Assembly (NCBI GenBank): GCA_963838035.1
Contig: CAWIPM010000007.1
Location: forward strand, 1-64,000
DNA length: 64,000 nt
Source of the DNA: CAVVNN01 sp963838035
GTDB taxonomy: Bacteria; Actinomycetota; Thermoleophilia; Solirubrobacterales; 70-9
Reading direction: 5' to 3'
The notes below the pieces were generated by a model, which made no database searches, was not told where the DNA came from, and saw only the letters and a program-made list of their open reading frames with translations. Made by a program: the position numbers and the translations under genes. Below are positions 15,796-25,114 of this stretch, piece after piece (position 1 is the stretch's first letter; every line of letters begins with the position of its first letter).

Positions 15796-17697
15796 TCAAG
15801 CGGGCAGCAGCAGCACCGAGCGATGCTTGATTCCGGGCCCGGTCAGCTGCGCCTTGACTCCCTTTCGCCCCGCCGCCCGCACCGCCCGCCTGCCCTTTCG
15901 ACTGATCGGCACCGGAACCGTGGTGGTCCTTTTCGGGGGGATGACGAATCGAGCCTTGCCGACCTGCAGGCGCTTGCCCGCGATGCGGTGTCCCCGGCGA
16001 ACCGTGACCCCGATGATTAGCTTGGCCTTCCCGTGACAGCTCGCCGTCGAGGGGCAGAACACCCGCAGCAGAGCCCGGCCGTGGCGCAGGCGGGCGTAGC
16101 GGCCCGCCCTCGCCTTCGGGTAGATCCTGACGATGCCGACCGCACTGGTGCTGTTGCCGACGTCGTCGGCGGCGGTCACCGAGACCGGGTAGGCGCCGGG
16201 ACTCGCGTAGGCGTGGGAGGGGCTCGAATCGGCGGCACTCGATCCGTCTCCGAAGCTCCAGGCGATCGACGCGAGCGGCGACCAGACGTCGAACGCAGCG
16301 ACGGAGAAGGCGAGCGGCTGGTGCACTGTGCCGGCACTCGGGATCCCCACCGAGTCGAGCCTCGGCCCGGCGGCGTCGTAGCCGGATGCCTCCACGATCG
16401 AGGCGGACCCGTTGAAGCGGTCCCAGGTCGCGACCGCATTCCCTTCCGGGTCGATCGCGGCCTGCGGCGTGGAGGCGTTGCCGCCGGCGGCGGAGAGGTC
16501 GAGCGGCGCCCCCCAGGCGCCGCCGGCCGGGCGCGCGGCGCTCTGCACGATCGTGTTGGTGCCGTTGGAGCGGGCCCAGACGGCGACCGCGTCACCGGCC
16601 GGGTCGACGGCCACCTGCGGGGATTCGGCGCTCTGGCCGGCGGCGGAGAGAGCCTGGGCGGGCTGCCAGGCGCCACCCGGGCTGGCGCTCGCGACTTCGA
16701 CGATAGTGTTCGAGCCGTCGTAGCGGGCCCAGACGGCGACCGCATCACCGGCCGGCATCGACCGCGACCTGCGGGGATTGCGGGCGTTCTGACCGGCGGC
16801 GGAGAGGTCGAGCGGCGCCCCCCAGGCGCCGCCGGCCGGGCGCGCGGCGCTCTGCACGATCGTGTTGGTGCCGTTGGAGCGGGCCCAGACGGCGACCGCG
16901 TCACCGGCCGGGTCGACGGCCACCTGCGGGGATTCGGCGCTCTGGCCGGCGGCGGAGAGAGCCTGGGCGGGCTGCCAGGCGCCACCGGGGCTGGCGCTGG
17001 CGACTTCGACGATCGTGTTCGAGCCGTCGTAGCGGGCCCAGACGGCGACCGCATCGCCGGCCTGATCGACCGCCACCTGCGGGGATTCGGCGTTCTGCCC
17101 GGCGGCGGAGAGGTCGTGCGGCGCCCCCCAGGCGCCGCCGGCCGGGCGCGCGGCGCTCTGCACGATCGTGTTGGTGCCGTTGGAGCGGGCCCAGACGGCG
17201 ACCGCGTCACCGGCCGGGTCGACGGCCACCTGCGGGGATTCGGCGCTCTGGCCGGCGGCGGAGAGAGCCTGGGCGGGCTGCCAGGCGCCACCCGGGCTGG
17301 CGCTCGCGACTTCGACGATCGTGTTCGAGCCGTCGTAGCGGGCCCAGACGGCGACCGCATCACCGACGGCATCGACTGAGACCTGGGGGTTGCGGGCGTT
17401 CTGCCCGGCGGCGGAGAGGTCGAGCGGCGCCCCCCAGGCGCCGCCGGCCGGGCGCGCGGCGCTCTGCACGATCGTGTTGGCGCCGTTGGAGCGGGCCCAG
17501 ACGGCGACCGCGTCACCGGCCGGGTCGACGGCCACCTGCGGGTATTCGGCACTCTGGCCGGCGGCGGAGAGGTCGATCGGCCGCAGCCAGAAGGGCGCCG
17601 CGAGGGCGGAGTGCGGGTGCACGACCGCCGCGGCGCAGAGCAGGCTTAGACCGAGGAGCGCGCGAAGAGCCGTTCCCCGATGTCGGGCAGGCGTCAT
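15796..17697 (-). CDS. Secreted protein with eight ~51-aa propeller-like repeats and a PKD domain
   Basis: 633 residues. Signal peptide about 1-33. Then eight tandem repeats of ~51 aa (about residues 42-440), each with LSAAGQ-A-PQVAVDPAGDAVAVWAR and NTIV blocks, alternating between two subtypes (SNGTNTIVQSA and YDGSNTIVEVA). A PKD domain follows (IAWSFGDGSS.. HAYASPGAYPVSV), then a Lys/Arg-rich end. Eight blades would suit an extracellular beta-propeller, but this is inference. The start is ATG 17697, overlapping the upstream stop (ATGA). One repeat (DNA near 16750-16785) is read in a shifted frame and then restored, giving NPRRSRSMPAG. Confidence 0.8.
   Translation of the reverse strand: MTPARHRGTALRALLGLSLLCAAAVVHPHSALAAPFWLRPIDLSAAGQSAEYPQVAVDPAGDAVAVWARSNGANTIVQSAARPAGGAWGAPLDLSAAGQNARNPQVSVDAVGDAVAVWARYDGSNTIVEVASASPGGAWQPAQALSAAGQSAESPQVAVDPAGDAVAVWARSNGTNTIVQSAARPAGGAWGAPHDLSAAGQNAESPQVAVDQAGDAVAVWARYDGSNTIVEVASASPGGAWQPAQALSAAGQSAESPQVAVDPAGDAVAVWARSNGTNTIVQSAARPAGGAWGAPLDLSAAGQNARNPRRSRSMPAGDAVAVWARYDGSNTIVEVASASPGGAWQPAQALSAAGQSAESPQVAVDPAGDAVAVWARSNGTNTIVQSAARPAGGAWGAPLDLSAAGGNASTPQAAIDPEGNAVATWDRFNGSASIVEASGYDAAGPRLDSVGIPSAGTVHQPLAFSVAAFDVWSPLASIAWSFGDGSSAADSSPSHAYASPGAYPVSVTAADDVGNSTSAVGIVRIYPKARAGRYARLRHGRALLRVFCPSTASCHGKAKLIIGVTVRRGHRIAGKRLQVGKARFVIPPKRTTTVPVPISRKGRRAVRAAGRKGVKAQLTGPGIKHRSVLLLPA
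16380..17574 (-). repeat. Tandem 153-bp coding repeat, eight copies
   Basis: The repeats are nearly identical at DNA level and alternate in two types, giving a 306-bp higher-order period. Copies at 16500-16800, 16800-17110 and 17110-17410 differ by only a few bases, which implies recent unequal exchange or slippage. Confidence 0.85.
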
Positions 17698-18506
17698 CCC
17701 GAGACTTTGCAACCCCGCGTCAGCGTAGCGGCCAGCGTGCGACCGTCGGCGAAGCTCATCGAGGCAAAGGCAAAGTTGAAGGAGCCTTCCGTCAGGCTGG
17801 CCGGGGCCGGACAGGCGGCCGAGAGGTAGCTGTGGGTGACGCCCCGGAAGTCATAGGTCCGGTGAAGGTTGAGGCTGATTCGCTTCAGGTACCCGAACCG
17901 GTTGAGCGATTCCGGCAGGTGCGCCTGCAACACCGTGCCGTAGGTGCCCTTGTCGTGGCGAATCTGAAAGACGAAGGTGCGGGCGATCGGCGCCGGGCTC
18001 CTGCCGTAGACGTGGGTGAGAATCGCCGTCTTTCCACCGCTTGTCGAGTTGAAGGCGAGGATCCTGCCGTGGGCGGAGAAGGTGGCCTGTTCGGGGTACG
18101 ACGTCTTGGCGATGTAGGCGCCGGACCCGACCAGCGCATCCCGGCAGGCATCGAGGGCCTGAGCCGTGGTCAGCGATTCCACCTCGCGACGGTGGCATAC
18201 GGGCAGGCCACGGGTGTCGAGGTGTCCATTGCGGTTGAGTTTGATCACGATCCCTCGCAGGGCGGGGGGATGTTCGTTCGAGAGGGTCCTGACCTTGCCC
18301 GAGAGGCGCACCGAGATCGGAGCGAGGTGGTCGCGGGGCAGTGCGACGGGGAAGATGCCGCCGTTGAAGGTGACGAAGAGGTTGCCGCTGGCGCTCAGCT
18401 CGGCATCGGCGACGCCGACAGTCAGGGCCAGCAACGCGGCGCCGATCGCCGCCAGGGCGAGCAGAGGCGTTCGCGCTCGCCGAGGGCCCACCCCCCCGCA
18501 CCTCAT
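17694..18506 (-). CDS. Exported protein, paralogue of the product at 19252-20040
   Basis: 270 residues. A signal peptide (about 1-35, ending VGVADA) precedes a beta-rich mature domain that I cannot name. It shares a clear pattern with the protein encoded at 19252-20040: an early SGNLFVTFNGG/DGNLRVSVSGK strand, GLPVCHR/GLPDCQR, FNST/FNGT, GTYGTVL, and a C-terminal CPAP ... FADGRTL-ATL-R-C. Conserved cysteines suggest disulfides. Both ends overlap neighbours by ATGA, making it the third gene of a four-gene run. Confidence 0.78.
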   Translation of the reverse strand: MRCGGVGPRRARTPLLALAAIGAALLALTVGVADAELSASGNLFVTFNGGIFPVALPRDHLAPISVRLSGKVRTLSNEHPPALRGIVIKLNRNGHLDTRGLPVCHRREVESLTTAQALDACRDALVGSGAYIAKTSYPEQATFSAHGRILAFNSTSGGKTAILTHVYGRSPAPIARTFVFQIRHDKGTYGTVLQAHLPESLNRFGYLKRISLNLHRTYDFRGVTHSYLSAACPAPASLTEGSFNFAFASMSFADGRTLAATLTRGCKVSG

Positions 18507-19255
18507 CCACCGGCCGGCGACGACCCGACCGGCCAGGCCACCGGCCCGATCTGGTTGACCTTCCAGGAGCCGCCTTCACTCACCATTGGCATCATGTACT
18601 GCTGGTTGTGCGGACCGTAGAAGAGAGCGAAGGCTTTATCGCCTTTGACCCTGAAGGCGGCCAGGGGGCCCGAGAGCGTGTTGGCGCGTTCGGAGGCCGA
18701 ACCGAACTTGGACAAGGTGACAAATGCTTCTTCGCAGTCCACCGACTTGCCCTTGGACCCCTTGCCGAGCAATTCCAACTGGCGGCGCACAGGGGTACCC
18801 ATATGAGCGCAGGCGCCGGCCCAGTCGCCGCCGGCTCGGGCCTCGAGGTAGGCGCGGAGCGACGCCGTCGCTTCAGTCTGTTCGGAGCTCGGAGCTTCGG
18901 AACCGTATTCGGGGATGCTGTTGTCGCCGTTGGGGATGACGAAGCCGGCAGCGCCCGCGGCCCGCGTCTTGCCGGTGGAAGACCGCCCCGAGCCCGACGG
19001 GGACCCGGTCGACTTCGTTTGCGCCGTGCCGTTGGACCCGGAACCGCCCGATGTGGCGTTCCCGCCACCGGACCCTGCGGATCCCGAGTTGCCCCCGCCG
19101 GGCTTGGCGGGCTGGCTGCCCTGGGCGGCGCCCGCTTCGCTCGGTGATTGCGACGTGCTCGGATTCGAGGTGGTGCTCGACGAACCGCCACCCCCGCAGG
19201 CGCCGAGCCCTGCCGCCAGGCAGATGCTGCCCGCCAGCAGGGCCAGCAGCCTCAT
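18503..19255 (-). CDS. Lipoprotein with Gly/Ser-rich linker
   Basis: 250 residues. The lipobox is AAGLGAC (Cys about 20), followed by ~90 residues of Ser/Gly/Asn/Thr low complexity, then a globular domain from about residue 115 (EATASLRAYLEARAGGDWAGACAHM) ending with NQIGPVAWPV. The domain resembles small extracytoplasmic NTF2-like lipoproteins, a weak impression only. Start is ATG 19255, because it overlaps the upstream stop as ATGA and gives the cleaner signal (MRLLALLAG). Confidence 0.78.
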   Translation of the reverse strand: MRLLALLAGSICLAAGLGACGGGGSSSTTSNPSTSQSPSEAGAAQGSQPAKPGGGNSGSAGSGGGNATSGGSGSNGTAQTKSTGSPSGSGRSSTGKTRAAGAAGFVIPNGDNSIPEYGSEAPSSEQTEATASLRAYLEARAGGDWAGACAHMGTPVRRQLELLGKGSKGKSVDCEEAFVTLSKFGSASERANTLSGPLAAFRVKGDKAFALFYGPHNQQYMMPMVSEGGSWKVNQIGPVAWPVGSSPAGG

Positions 19256-20040
19256 CCCCGCGCCCCACATCTGCGAGGCAGGGTCGCGGTCAGAGTGCGC
19301 CCGTCGGCGAAGGCGAAGCTCGTCCGCGCCAGCGTGAAGCTCGTCCCCGAGAAGCCCTTCGGCGCCGGACAGCCGGCGGAGATGTAGCTGTAGCGCTTGC
19401 CGTGAAAGGACCAGCGCCGCGCAAGCGTCATTTCAATCCCGGTCAGGTTCCGCTTGTTGCCCAGCGCCTTGGTCAGATCGGCGACCAGGATTGTGCCGTA
19501 GGTCCCGTGGTGGCTCTTCTTGATCTGGAAGCTGATCACGAAGGAGGTCGCGAACGGGTGCGGACTGTAGATGTGGCCGAGCAGGACCGGGTGGCCATGT
19601 TCTGTGCCGTTGAAGACGAGCAGCTTGCCCACGATCGGGTAGGGCGCGGAGCCCGGCAGGGTGATCGTGCCGAAGAACTTCCCCTTGCCGACCAGAGCCT
19701 TGCCGCAGGCACCCAGTGCGCGCCCGTTGGAGGCGTTGAGGATCTTGCTGCGCTGGCAGTCCGGCAGCCCTTGCGAGGTGATCGTGCCGTGACGGTTGAT
19801 CCCGATTGTCAGCTTCTTCAGCTGCGGCGGCTGAGTTTCGTCCGTGGTGGTGATCTTGCCGCCGACCGAGACCGAAACCGGCGCGGTGCCGTGGCGCGGA
19901 AGCGTGTGCGGCGAGAGCTTGCCGGAAACCGATACGCGCAGGTTTCCGTCCTGGGCGATTTCGGCCCGAGCGAAGGCGGCGCCGAAGAGCGCGAGCACCG
20001 CCGCGATTGTCAGAACCACCCGAAGCTTGAAGTCAGGCAC
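19252..20040 (-). CDS. Exported protein, first gene of a four-gene secreted-protein run
   Basis: 262 residues. The start is GTG 20040, preceded by an AAAGGA ribosome-binding site at good spacing; the earlier in-frame ATG at 20112 lies in the preceding gene and lacks one. Signal peptide about 1-26 (VVLTIAAVLALFGAAFARA). The mature domain is a paralogue of the product at 17694-18506, sharing GTYGTIL, AGCPAP and the FADGRTLTATL C-terminus. The function is unknown. The 68-bp gap before it is the only break between this run and the NHL gene, so it probably contains a promoter. Confidence 0.78.
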   Translation of the reverse strand: MPDFKLRVVLTIAAVLALFGAAFARAEIAQDGNLRVSVSGKLSPHTLPRHGTAPVSVSVGGKITTTDETQPPQLKKLTIGINRHGTITSQGLPDCQRSKILNASNGRALGACGKALVGKGKFFGTITLPGSAPYPIVGKLLVFNGTEHGHPVLLGHIYSPHPFATSFVISFQIKKSHHGTYGTILVADLTKALGNKRNLTGIEMTLARRWSFHGKRYSYISAGCPAPKGFSGTSFTLARTSFAFADGRTLTATLPRRCGARG

Positions 20041-20108
20041 CGCAATTCCTTTCGTTTGAATCACCGTATGAAACACGCCCTGCGCCCATTTGCTGCGGGC
20101 AACGTCGC

Positions 20109-22160
20109 TCAAGGGCGCCGCTGGGACGCATGGCGCTTTGCCGCTCTGGCTCCAAGCCGGTGCCCCGGCCCGAAGGTGACCATCCTAGTGGCGGTAAGGG
20201 GGCTGCCGCCGTCCGATGGGACAAAGGCGATCGCCACCTCGACGCGGCGGTGGTGGTGCCCTCGCCGGGAAAGGGCGCGCCCGGCCGAGCGCTTGAGTCG
20301 CAGGCGCAGCCCAACCTCTCCGCCGGAGACCGAGCGCCTCGCGGAGCGTAGGCCCGAGCCGGCCGCCAGCACTGTCCCCGGGCCGGGGACACTGAGCTGA
20401 AGGATCGCCGACGCTCCCTGGACGCTGAGCTTGCCGAGCGCGAGTTGAGCGCTGCTCGATACGCCGGCAGAGGCTCCGGGGCCACCGATTACGAATTGGG
20501 CCCCGACCGACTGTGGGCCACCCATCGTCACCGCGCAGATCGTCGCCGAGCCCGAAGGACAACCGCCGCCGCTGAAGCCGTTGAAGGAGGAGGTCGGCGC
20601 CGGCGCGGCGAGCAGGTAGACGGTCGAGCCTTCGTCGAACTGATCCGAGCAGGTTCCTCCGCAGGAGATCCCGTAGGGGAAGCTGGTCACGGTCCCCTGT
20701 CCGCTTCCGCTCTTGGTCACGTTCAGGTTCAGCTGCGGTATCGGCGCGAACTGGGCGCTGACCGCCTCGGCAGCGCTCATCGTCACTTTGCATTCGGCAG
20801 GATTGGCCTGCACCGTGCAGCCGCTCCAGCTCTGGACCTTGTTGTGGGGAGCGGGATGGGCGGTCAGTGTGACGAGGCGGCCTTCGTTGAAGTGTTCCGA
20901 GCAGGTACCCGGGCAGGAGATCTGCCCTGGAGCGGCGCTCACCGTGCCGGATCCCGTCGTGCTGACCGTAAGAGTCCGCTGTGTTGGTTCTGAGAAGTTC
21001 GCGGTGACTTCGACGTTGTTGGCGAGCACGACGGTGCAGCTACCGGCCCCTGGGCAGGGCTGAGAGCCCGTGACGGTCCAGCCGGTCAGGGCCGAGTGAG
21101 CGTCGGGGCTGGCGAACAGAGTGACCGCCTGTCCTTCGTTGTATTCCGCTTCGCACGCGGCTCCACAGACGATCCCTTTCGGCGAGCTGGTGACGGTGCC
21201 TTCGCCGGCCCCAGCCTTCATCTCTTTGAGGGTGTAAGCCGGAGCGGTCGGACCGTAGAGGAAGACACCCGCGCCTTCCGAGTTGCCCGAGGAGATGTAG
21301 ACGTTGCCATTGCTCGGCCCCGCCGTTGCGTCGATCGCGATCCCCGACGGTTCGGCATCGAAGAAGCCGGTGATCTGGCCGCGGAAGGCGCCGGCGGCGT
21401 TGAACTCGTCGAAGACGCCTTCGGGATGCTCGGACAGCCCGTGGCCCACCTCGTCGAGAACAAACACGTGACCGTAGGAGGGGGAGGTGGGACTGTTGTC
21501 GACCGCGACTTCGGAGTCGACGAGGTATTTGAACCCCCCCTGTGGCGTGGCGGCGCCGTCCCATTCTTCTTTCGGATTTTCAAGTTCGACGGCCGGGTTG
21601 AAGATCTTGACCGTGCCGGAGGCGGCATCGGGGACATAGAGGTAACCCAGAGTGCCCGGATAATCGGAGACCGCGACTCCGAAGGCATCTTCGAGGTTGC
21701 CCATTCCGATTTCGTCCGTGATCAACGCACCGGTGGAGTCGTACTCGGCGATATAGGTGCGATGGGCGACATAGACGTTGCCGCCGATCGGATCGACGGA
21801 GAGGCTGGTGGGCTGTGCGGAGTCGATGAGTGTTGGGCTTTCGAAGGGCGGCGTGTATTTGACCACGTTGCGATGCCAGTTGTTGACGTAGAGGTTCCCG
21901 CCCGTGTCGACGGCAAGCTTGCAGGGGCCGTCCCCCGGGCTGGCTTCTGAGATTTTGCCGCTCGGCGTATTGATCGCGTCGTGGTAGTAGTCGGAGACGT
22001 ACAGCCCGCCGTGCAGGGCCACCCCACAGGCGTCTTCGTAGGCGCCGGGGTTGATCGCGCTGAGGAAGGGGTGGTTGGCCGCCCCCAGGGCCTGGCCGGG
22101 CGCGGCCAGCATGACGAGGGCCAGGGCCGGAAGGCAGAGCCATCTGCGGGCGAAGCTCAT
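20109..22160 (-). CDS. Secreted NHL-like protein with three bacterial (Flg_new/InlB-type) repeats
   Basis: 683 residues. Start ATG 22160 has a GAGGAGG ribosome-binding site and overlaps the B5 stop as ATGA. Signal peptide about 1-26. Residues ~35-310 hold NHL-like blades (GVALHGGLYVSDYY, LAVDTGGNLYVNNW, LSVDPIGGNVYVAH, IAIDATAGPSNGNVYI). Then three repeats of ~75 aa with a G-GTV-S-P-GI-CG-C—-EG—VTL-A-P pattern and paired cysteines, and a basic C-terminus (RRGHHHRRVEVA). It likely acts outside the cell. The ligand is unknown. Confidence 0.8.
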   Translation of the reverse strand: MSFARRWLCLPALALVMLAAPGQALGAANHPFLSAINPGAYEDACGVALHGGLYVSDYYHDAINTPSGKISEASPGDGPCKLAVDTGGNLYVNNWHRNVVKYTPPFESPTLIDSAQPTSLSVDPIGGNVYVAHRTYIAEYDSTGALITDEIGMGNLEDAFGVAVSDYPGTLGYLYVPDAASGTVKIFNPAVELENPKEEWDGAATPQGGFKYLVDSEVAVDNSPTSPSYGHVFVLDEVGHGLSEHPEGVFDEFNAAGAFRGQITGFFDAEPSGIAIDATAGPSNGNVYISSGNSEGAGVFLYGPTAPAYTLKEMKAGAGEGTVTSSPKGIVCGAACEAEYNEGQAVTLFASPDAHSALTGWTVTGSQPCPGAGSCTVVLANNVEVTANFSEPTQRTLTVSTTGSGTVSAAPGQISCPGTCSEHFNEGRLVTLTAHPAPHNKVQSWSGCTVQANPAECKVTMSAAEAVSAQFAPIPQLNLNVTKSGSGQGTVTSFPYGISCGGTCSDQFDEGSTVYLLAAPAPTSSFNGFSGGGCPSGSATICAVTMGGPQSVGAQFVIGGPGASAGVSSSAQLALGKLSVQGASAILQLSVPGPGTVLAAGSGLRSARRSVSGGEVGLRLRLKRSAGRALSRRGHHHRRVEVAIAFVPSDGGSPLTATRMVTFGPGHRLGARAAKRHASQRRP

Positions 22161-25114
22161 CGACCCCTCCTCTTGTGGAGGCCATGACGTTTGTGATGCT
22201 TGCCGTGCTTCTTGCACTGGTTGGCCAGCAGCACGGTCGGCGCATAGCCGGTGTTGTTCTGCCCGACGAAGCGCACCGAGGCGGTGGCCGGCGCCTGGCA
22301 GATGTCTGCCGAGTTGACCAGCAGGCCGCGTTTGCCGCCGTAGAGCTTAAGCACGAATTTGGAGGCCGGCGCGTCGGGCAGGACTTCGAAGCTGGCCCGC
22401 ATGCCCCCGCGGATCGAGTCCACGCGGGCGGCGAGATCGACCTCGAGGCCGTCTTTGCCCTGCAGCGCCACCACCATGTCGGGCAGCAGGTGCGTTCCCG
22501 AGCGCAGGTAGACAGGGCCTTCCAGCGGTTCGGCGAGCAGCGGGCTGAAGGCGCGAGCGAAGCCGTAGATCGAGCCCTTGGGGCAGTCATGGGCGGCGAA
22601 CCGGACTCTGGTGCAGACGGTGCGAATGTGTTCCTGAGCGAGGTACTCGGCGTGCGGGAGGGCGACCGCGGCGCGGCCGACGTTGGCATCGCCGGGACGC
22701 TCGCGCAGCACCGCCCGCAGAGCCGGGAAGGCGTTTCGCTTGGTGCCGCCCAGGAGTTTCAGGCTGAACTTGGGCGCGAAGCCCAGCGAGGAGCAGTTGG
22801 AGACCTGGAAGGGGTTGGTGACCGAGACCAGCGATTCGGCCGGGTTGGCGAAGGGCGGGCTGGAACCGGTCAGGGTCGAGGTGGCGACCGTCGATTCGCA
22901 GTTGGTCGGGTTGATCGTGAAGTTGGGTCGCGAGATGTAGACGCGGATGTCGCGCAGGTGCAGCGGAATGCCGCCGATGATGTGGGGGATCGGGTCCGAG
23001 CCGGCCGAGTCGATCGAGACCTGAGCGGTGACCGGGTCGACTTTGATCGCCGAGCGGACGATGATCACGCCCAGGTCAAAGGGCCCGACCAGGGCCGAGT
23101 CGACGGCGGTGATCGAGATCGGCGATCCGTGGTAGGGACCGGTCAGGTAGAGCTTGCCGGGCGCGTAGGTGAGCACCGAGCCGAGTCCGTAGCCGGCAAC
23201 CGTGTGGCCGATTTCAGAGGCAGCCGGGCAGCTCGGGTGTTCGAGCTCGCCGATCCCGGTGTTGGCAGCCGCGGTCGCGATGTCGGCCTCCGAGCAGTAG
23301 GGGATGTCGGCGATCTTGCCGAGCAGGCCGTTCGGCAGGGTCGCCGAGTAGGAGGTGATCTCGGCTTCGGTGTCCTTGCGGGTCAGGTGCAGGTAGAAGG
23401 GCGAGTAGGAGCCGGCGTTGGAGTTGACCGACCCGTCTTCGGCGCCGGGGACAAATGGGGCGGCACCCGAGGGGCAGGGGCCGCCGCCGACCCCGGCCGA
23501 GATCGGGAACTGGAAGTTCTGGTGCAGAACCTGGGCGCTGGAGAGCCAGGGGGTCAGTTCGACCGCCGTTTCGTAGGTGCCACAGGCCGCCGGCGTGGCG
23601 AGCGGGGCGCGCTGGCCTTCGCGGAAGTGGATCTTCAGGTTGGTGTAGGGGAGCTGGGGCAGGCCTTCGAAGTTCGCCACCAGCTGCCCGGTGACCGGGT
23701 TCGGGAGGAGCTCGCCGGCGACCTTGACGAGGATCCCGTTTTCGGCCTTGGCGACCAGGTAGAAGGCGATAAGGGTGTCGAACGGGTTCTCGGCGCCATG
23801 TGCCGCGGTCGCTTTGTTGTCGGGCTCGGCCAGGTACATCGCGCCTTTGATTTCCTGTTCGGCACTGGTGGTCGGGTCCACCACCAGTGGGCTGCTCACC
23901 GTGAACTTGCCGATGTTGGAGTTGTTCGGACAGGCCGACCCCGGCGCCGAGGAGGCCGTCTCGGCGGCGAACTGGGCGGGTGTGCAGACCCCCAGCCCCG
24001 CACCCACGGAGGGGTTGATCGTGAAGCCCTCGGGCAATGACACCAAGGCCTTCTGGATCTGCGAGCCGACCAGTCCTTCGGGGTTCAGCAGCCCTTCCTG
24101 GTTGACCGTGAGGTTGAAGTCGAAACCGGTCGCCGAGGAGGCTCTGACCGTGGTCGGCTGGGAGAAGGAGGTCGTCTGGAAGTTGATCCGGTCGCAGCGG
24201 GTAAGCGCCTGCGGGTTGCCTTCGGAGTCGCGGCTGATCGCGTTGTCTCCCACCCAGCTGCCCGGAGACTGCCAGGAGTCGGCGCTGACCGCGTAATGAA
24301 GCGGCCCGCTGCAGGAGGTCGGCAGGCTGAGGAAGGCCTGGGGGCGATTGTTTTTCGGCAGCCCGACCGAGCATTTGGCCCAGGGGAAGCCCGGTTCGGT
24401 CTCCTTGAGGCAGTTGCCACGCTGGCCGTCGTGGGACACGGCCCACGGAGTGCCCCAGATCGTGATCTTCACCCCGTCGATCGCCAGGCCCTGCGGGAAA
24501 TTGCCGGCTTCGAGGTTGAGCCCGTATTCGCCGGCGATGTTGCGGACCTGGGCCGAGAATGCGATCGGCTCGCCAAACGGCGCCGTTCCCAGAAGCGCCG
24601 CCACTCCCGGGCGAGGGGTGAGGTTGTAGAGCCCAAAGGTGCGGGTCGAGCCTCCGTTGAGCGCAGACGTCATAGAGACCACCCCGACCTGGCTCTTGTC
24701 GGGGCAGCTCTCGCCGGAGAGGCTCGTTTCGAAGGGCGAGATGCGCGGGGTGTTGAACTGGGCCAGCGTGCACCGGGTGACGACGCTGGGGTTACCGATC
24801 ATGCCATGGGGCAATTCGAACCGCATGTCGCGCAGATCGGCGGCCGGGAAGGGCACGCCGGGCTGGCCGGGGGATTCGGGGCCTTCGTTGAAGTTCACCG
24901 TGCCGCTCAACTCGTAGGGATGCGTCCCTGCTTCCACGGCCGGGGTGCTGTCCGCCTTGATCACGGAGAAGTCAAATCCTTCGGCTCCCGGCTTGAAGCC
25001 GAATTCGCCGCCTGCTGCGCGGGCCGAGCCGGCGCCCAGCGAGGCCGCGCAGGCGCAGAGTAGGAGCAGCCCAGCCAGCCTGAGCGCCCGGGCGCGGTCG
25101 AACGTGACGCTCAT
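22157..25114 (-). CDS. Large secreted protein, family B (B5, divergent member)
   Basis: 985 residues. Start ATG 25114 overlaps the upstream stop (ATGA). Signal peptide about 1-33. It aligns throughout its second half with the four B proteins to the right: EGPVYLRSGTHLLPDMVV against EGPVYLRSSSHELPDLVA, GPFDLGVIIVRSAIKVDP, NPTNCES and PGDANVGRAAVALPH. It contains several paired cysteines and ends QCKKHGKHHKRHGLHKRRGR, a Cys followed by a His/Lys/Arg tail. No catalytic motif is seen. A structural or adhesive envelope role is inferred only from secretion, size and repetition. Confidence 0.78.
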   Translation of the reverse strand: MSVTFDRARALRLAGLLLLCACAASLGAGSARAAGGEFGFKPGAEGFDFSVIKADSTPAVEAGTHPYELSGTVNFNEGPESPGQPGVPFPAADLRDMRFELPHGMIGNPSVVTRCTLAQFNTPRISPFETSLSGESCPDKSQVGVVSMTSALNGGSTRTFGLYNLTPRPGVAALLGTAPFGEPIAFSAQVRNIAGEYGLNLEAGNFPQGLAIDGVKITIWGTPWAVSHDGQRGNCLKETEPGFPWAKCSVGLPKNNRPQAFLSLPTSCSGPLHYAVSADSWQSPGSWVGDNAISRDSEGNPQALTRCDRINFQTTSFSQPTTVRASSATGFDFNLTVNQEGLLNPEGLVGSQIQKALVSLPEGFTINPSVGAGLGVCTPAQFAAETASSAPGSACPNNSNIGKFTVSSPLVVDPTTSAEQEIKGAMYLAEPDNKATAAHGAENPFDTLIAFYLVAKAENGILVKVAGELLPNPVTGQLVANFEGLPQLPYTNLKIHFREGQRAPLATPAACGTYETAVELTPWLSSAQVLHQNFQFPISAGVGGGPCPSGAAPFVPGAEDGSVNSNAGSYSPFYLHLTRKDTEAEITSYSATLPNGLLGKIADIPYCSEADIATAAANTGIGELEHPSCPAASEIGHTVAGYGLGSVLTYAPGKLYLTGPYHGSPISITAVDSALVGPFDLGVIIVRSAIKVDPVTAQVSIDSAGSDPIPHIIGGIPLHLRDIRVYISRPNFTINPTNCESTVATSTLTGSSPPFANPAESLVSVTNPFQVSNCSSLGFAPKFSLKLLGGTKRNAFPALRAVLRERPGDANVGRAAVALPHAEYLAQEHIRTVCTRVRFAAHDCPKGSIYGFARAFSPLLAEPLEGPVYLRSGTHLLPDMVVALQGKDGLEVDLAARVDSIRGGMRASFEVLPDAPASKFVLKLYGGKRGLLVNSADICQAPATASVRFVGQNNTGYAPTVLLANQCKKHGKHHKRHGLHKRRGR

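Noticed and set aside
16380..17574. Possible CRISPR array because of regular repeats
   Set aside because: Units are 153 bp, contiguous, coding and without unique spacers; no cas genes nearby.
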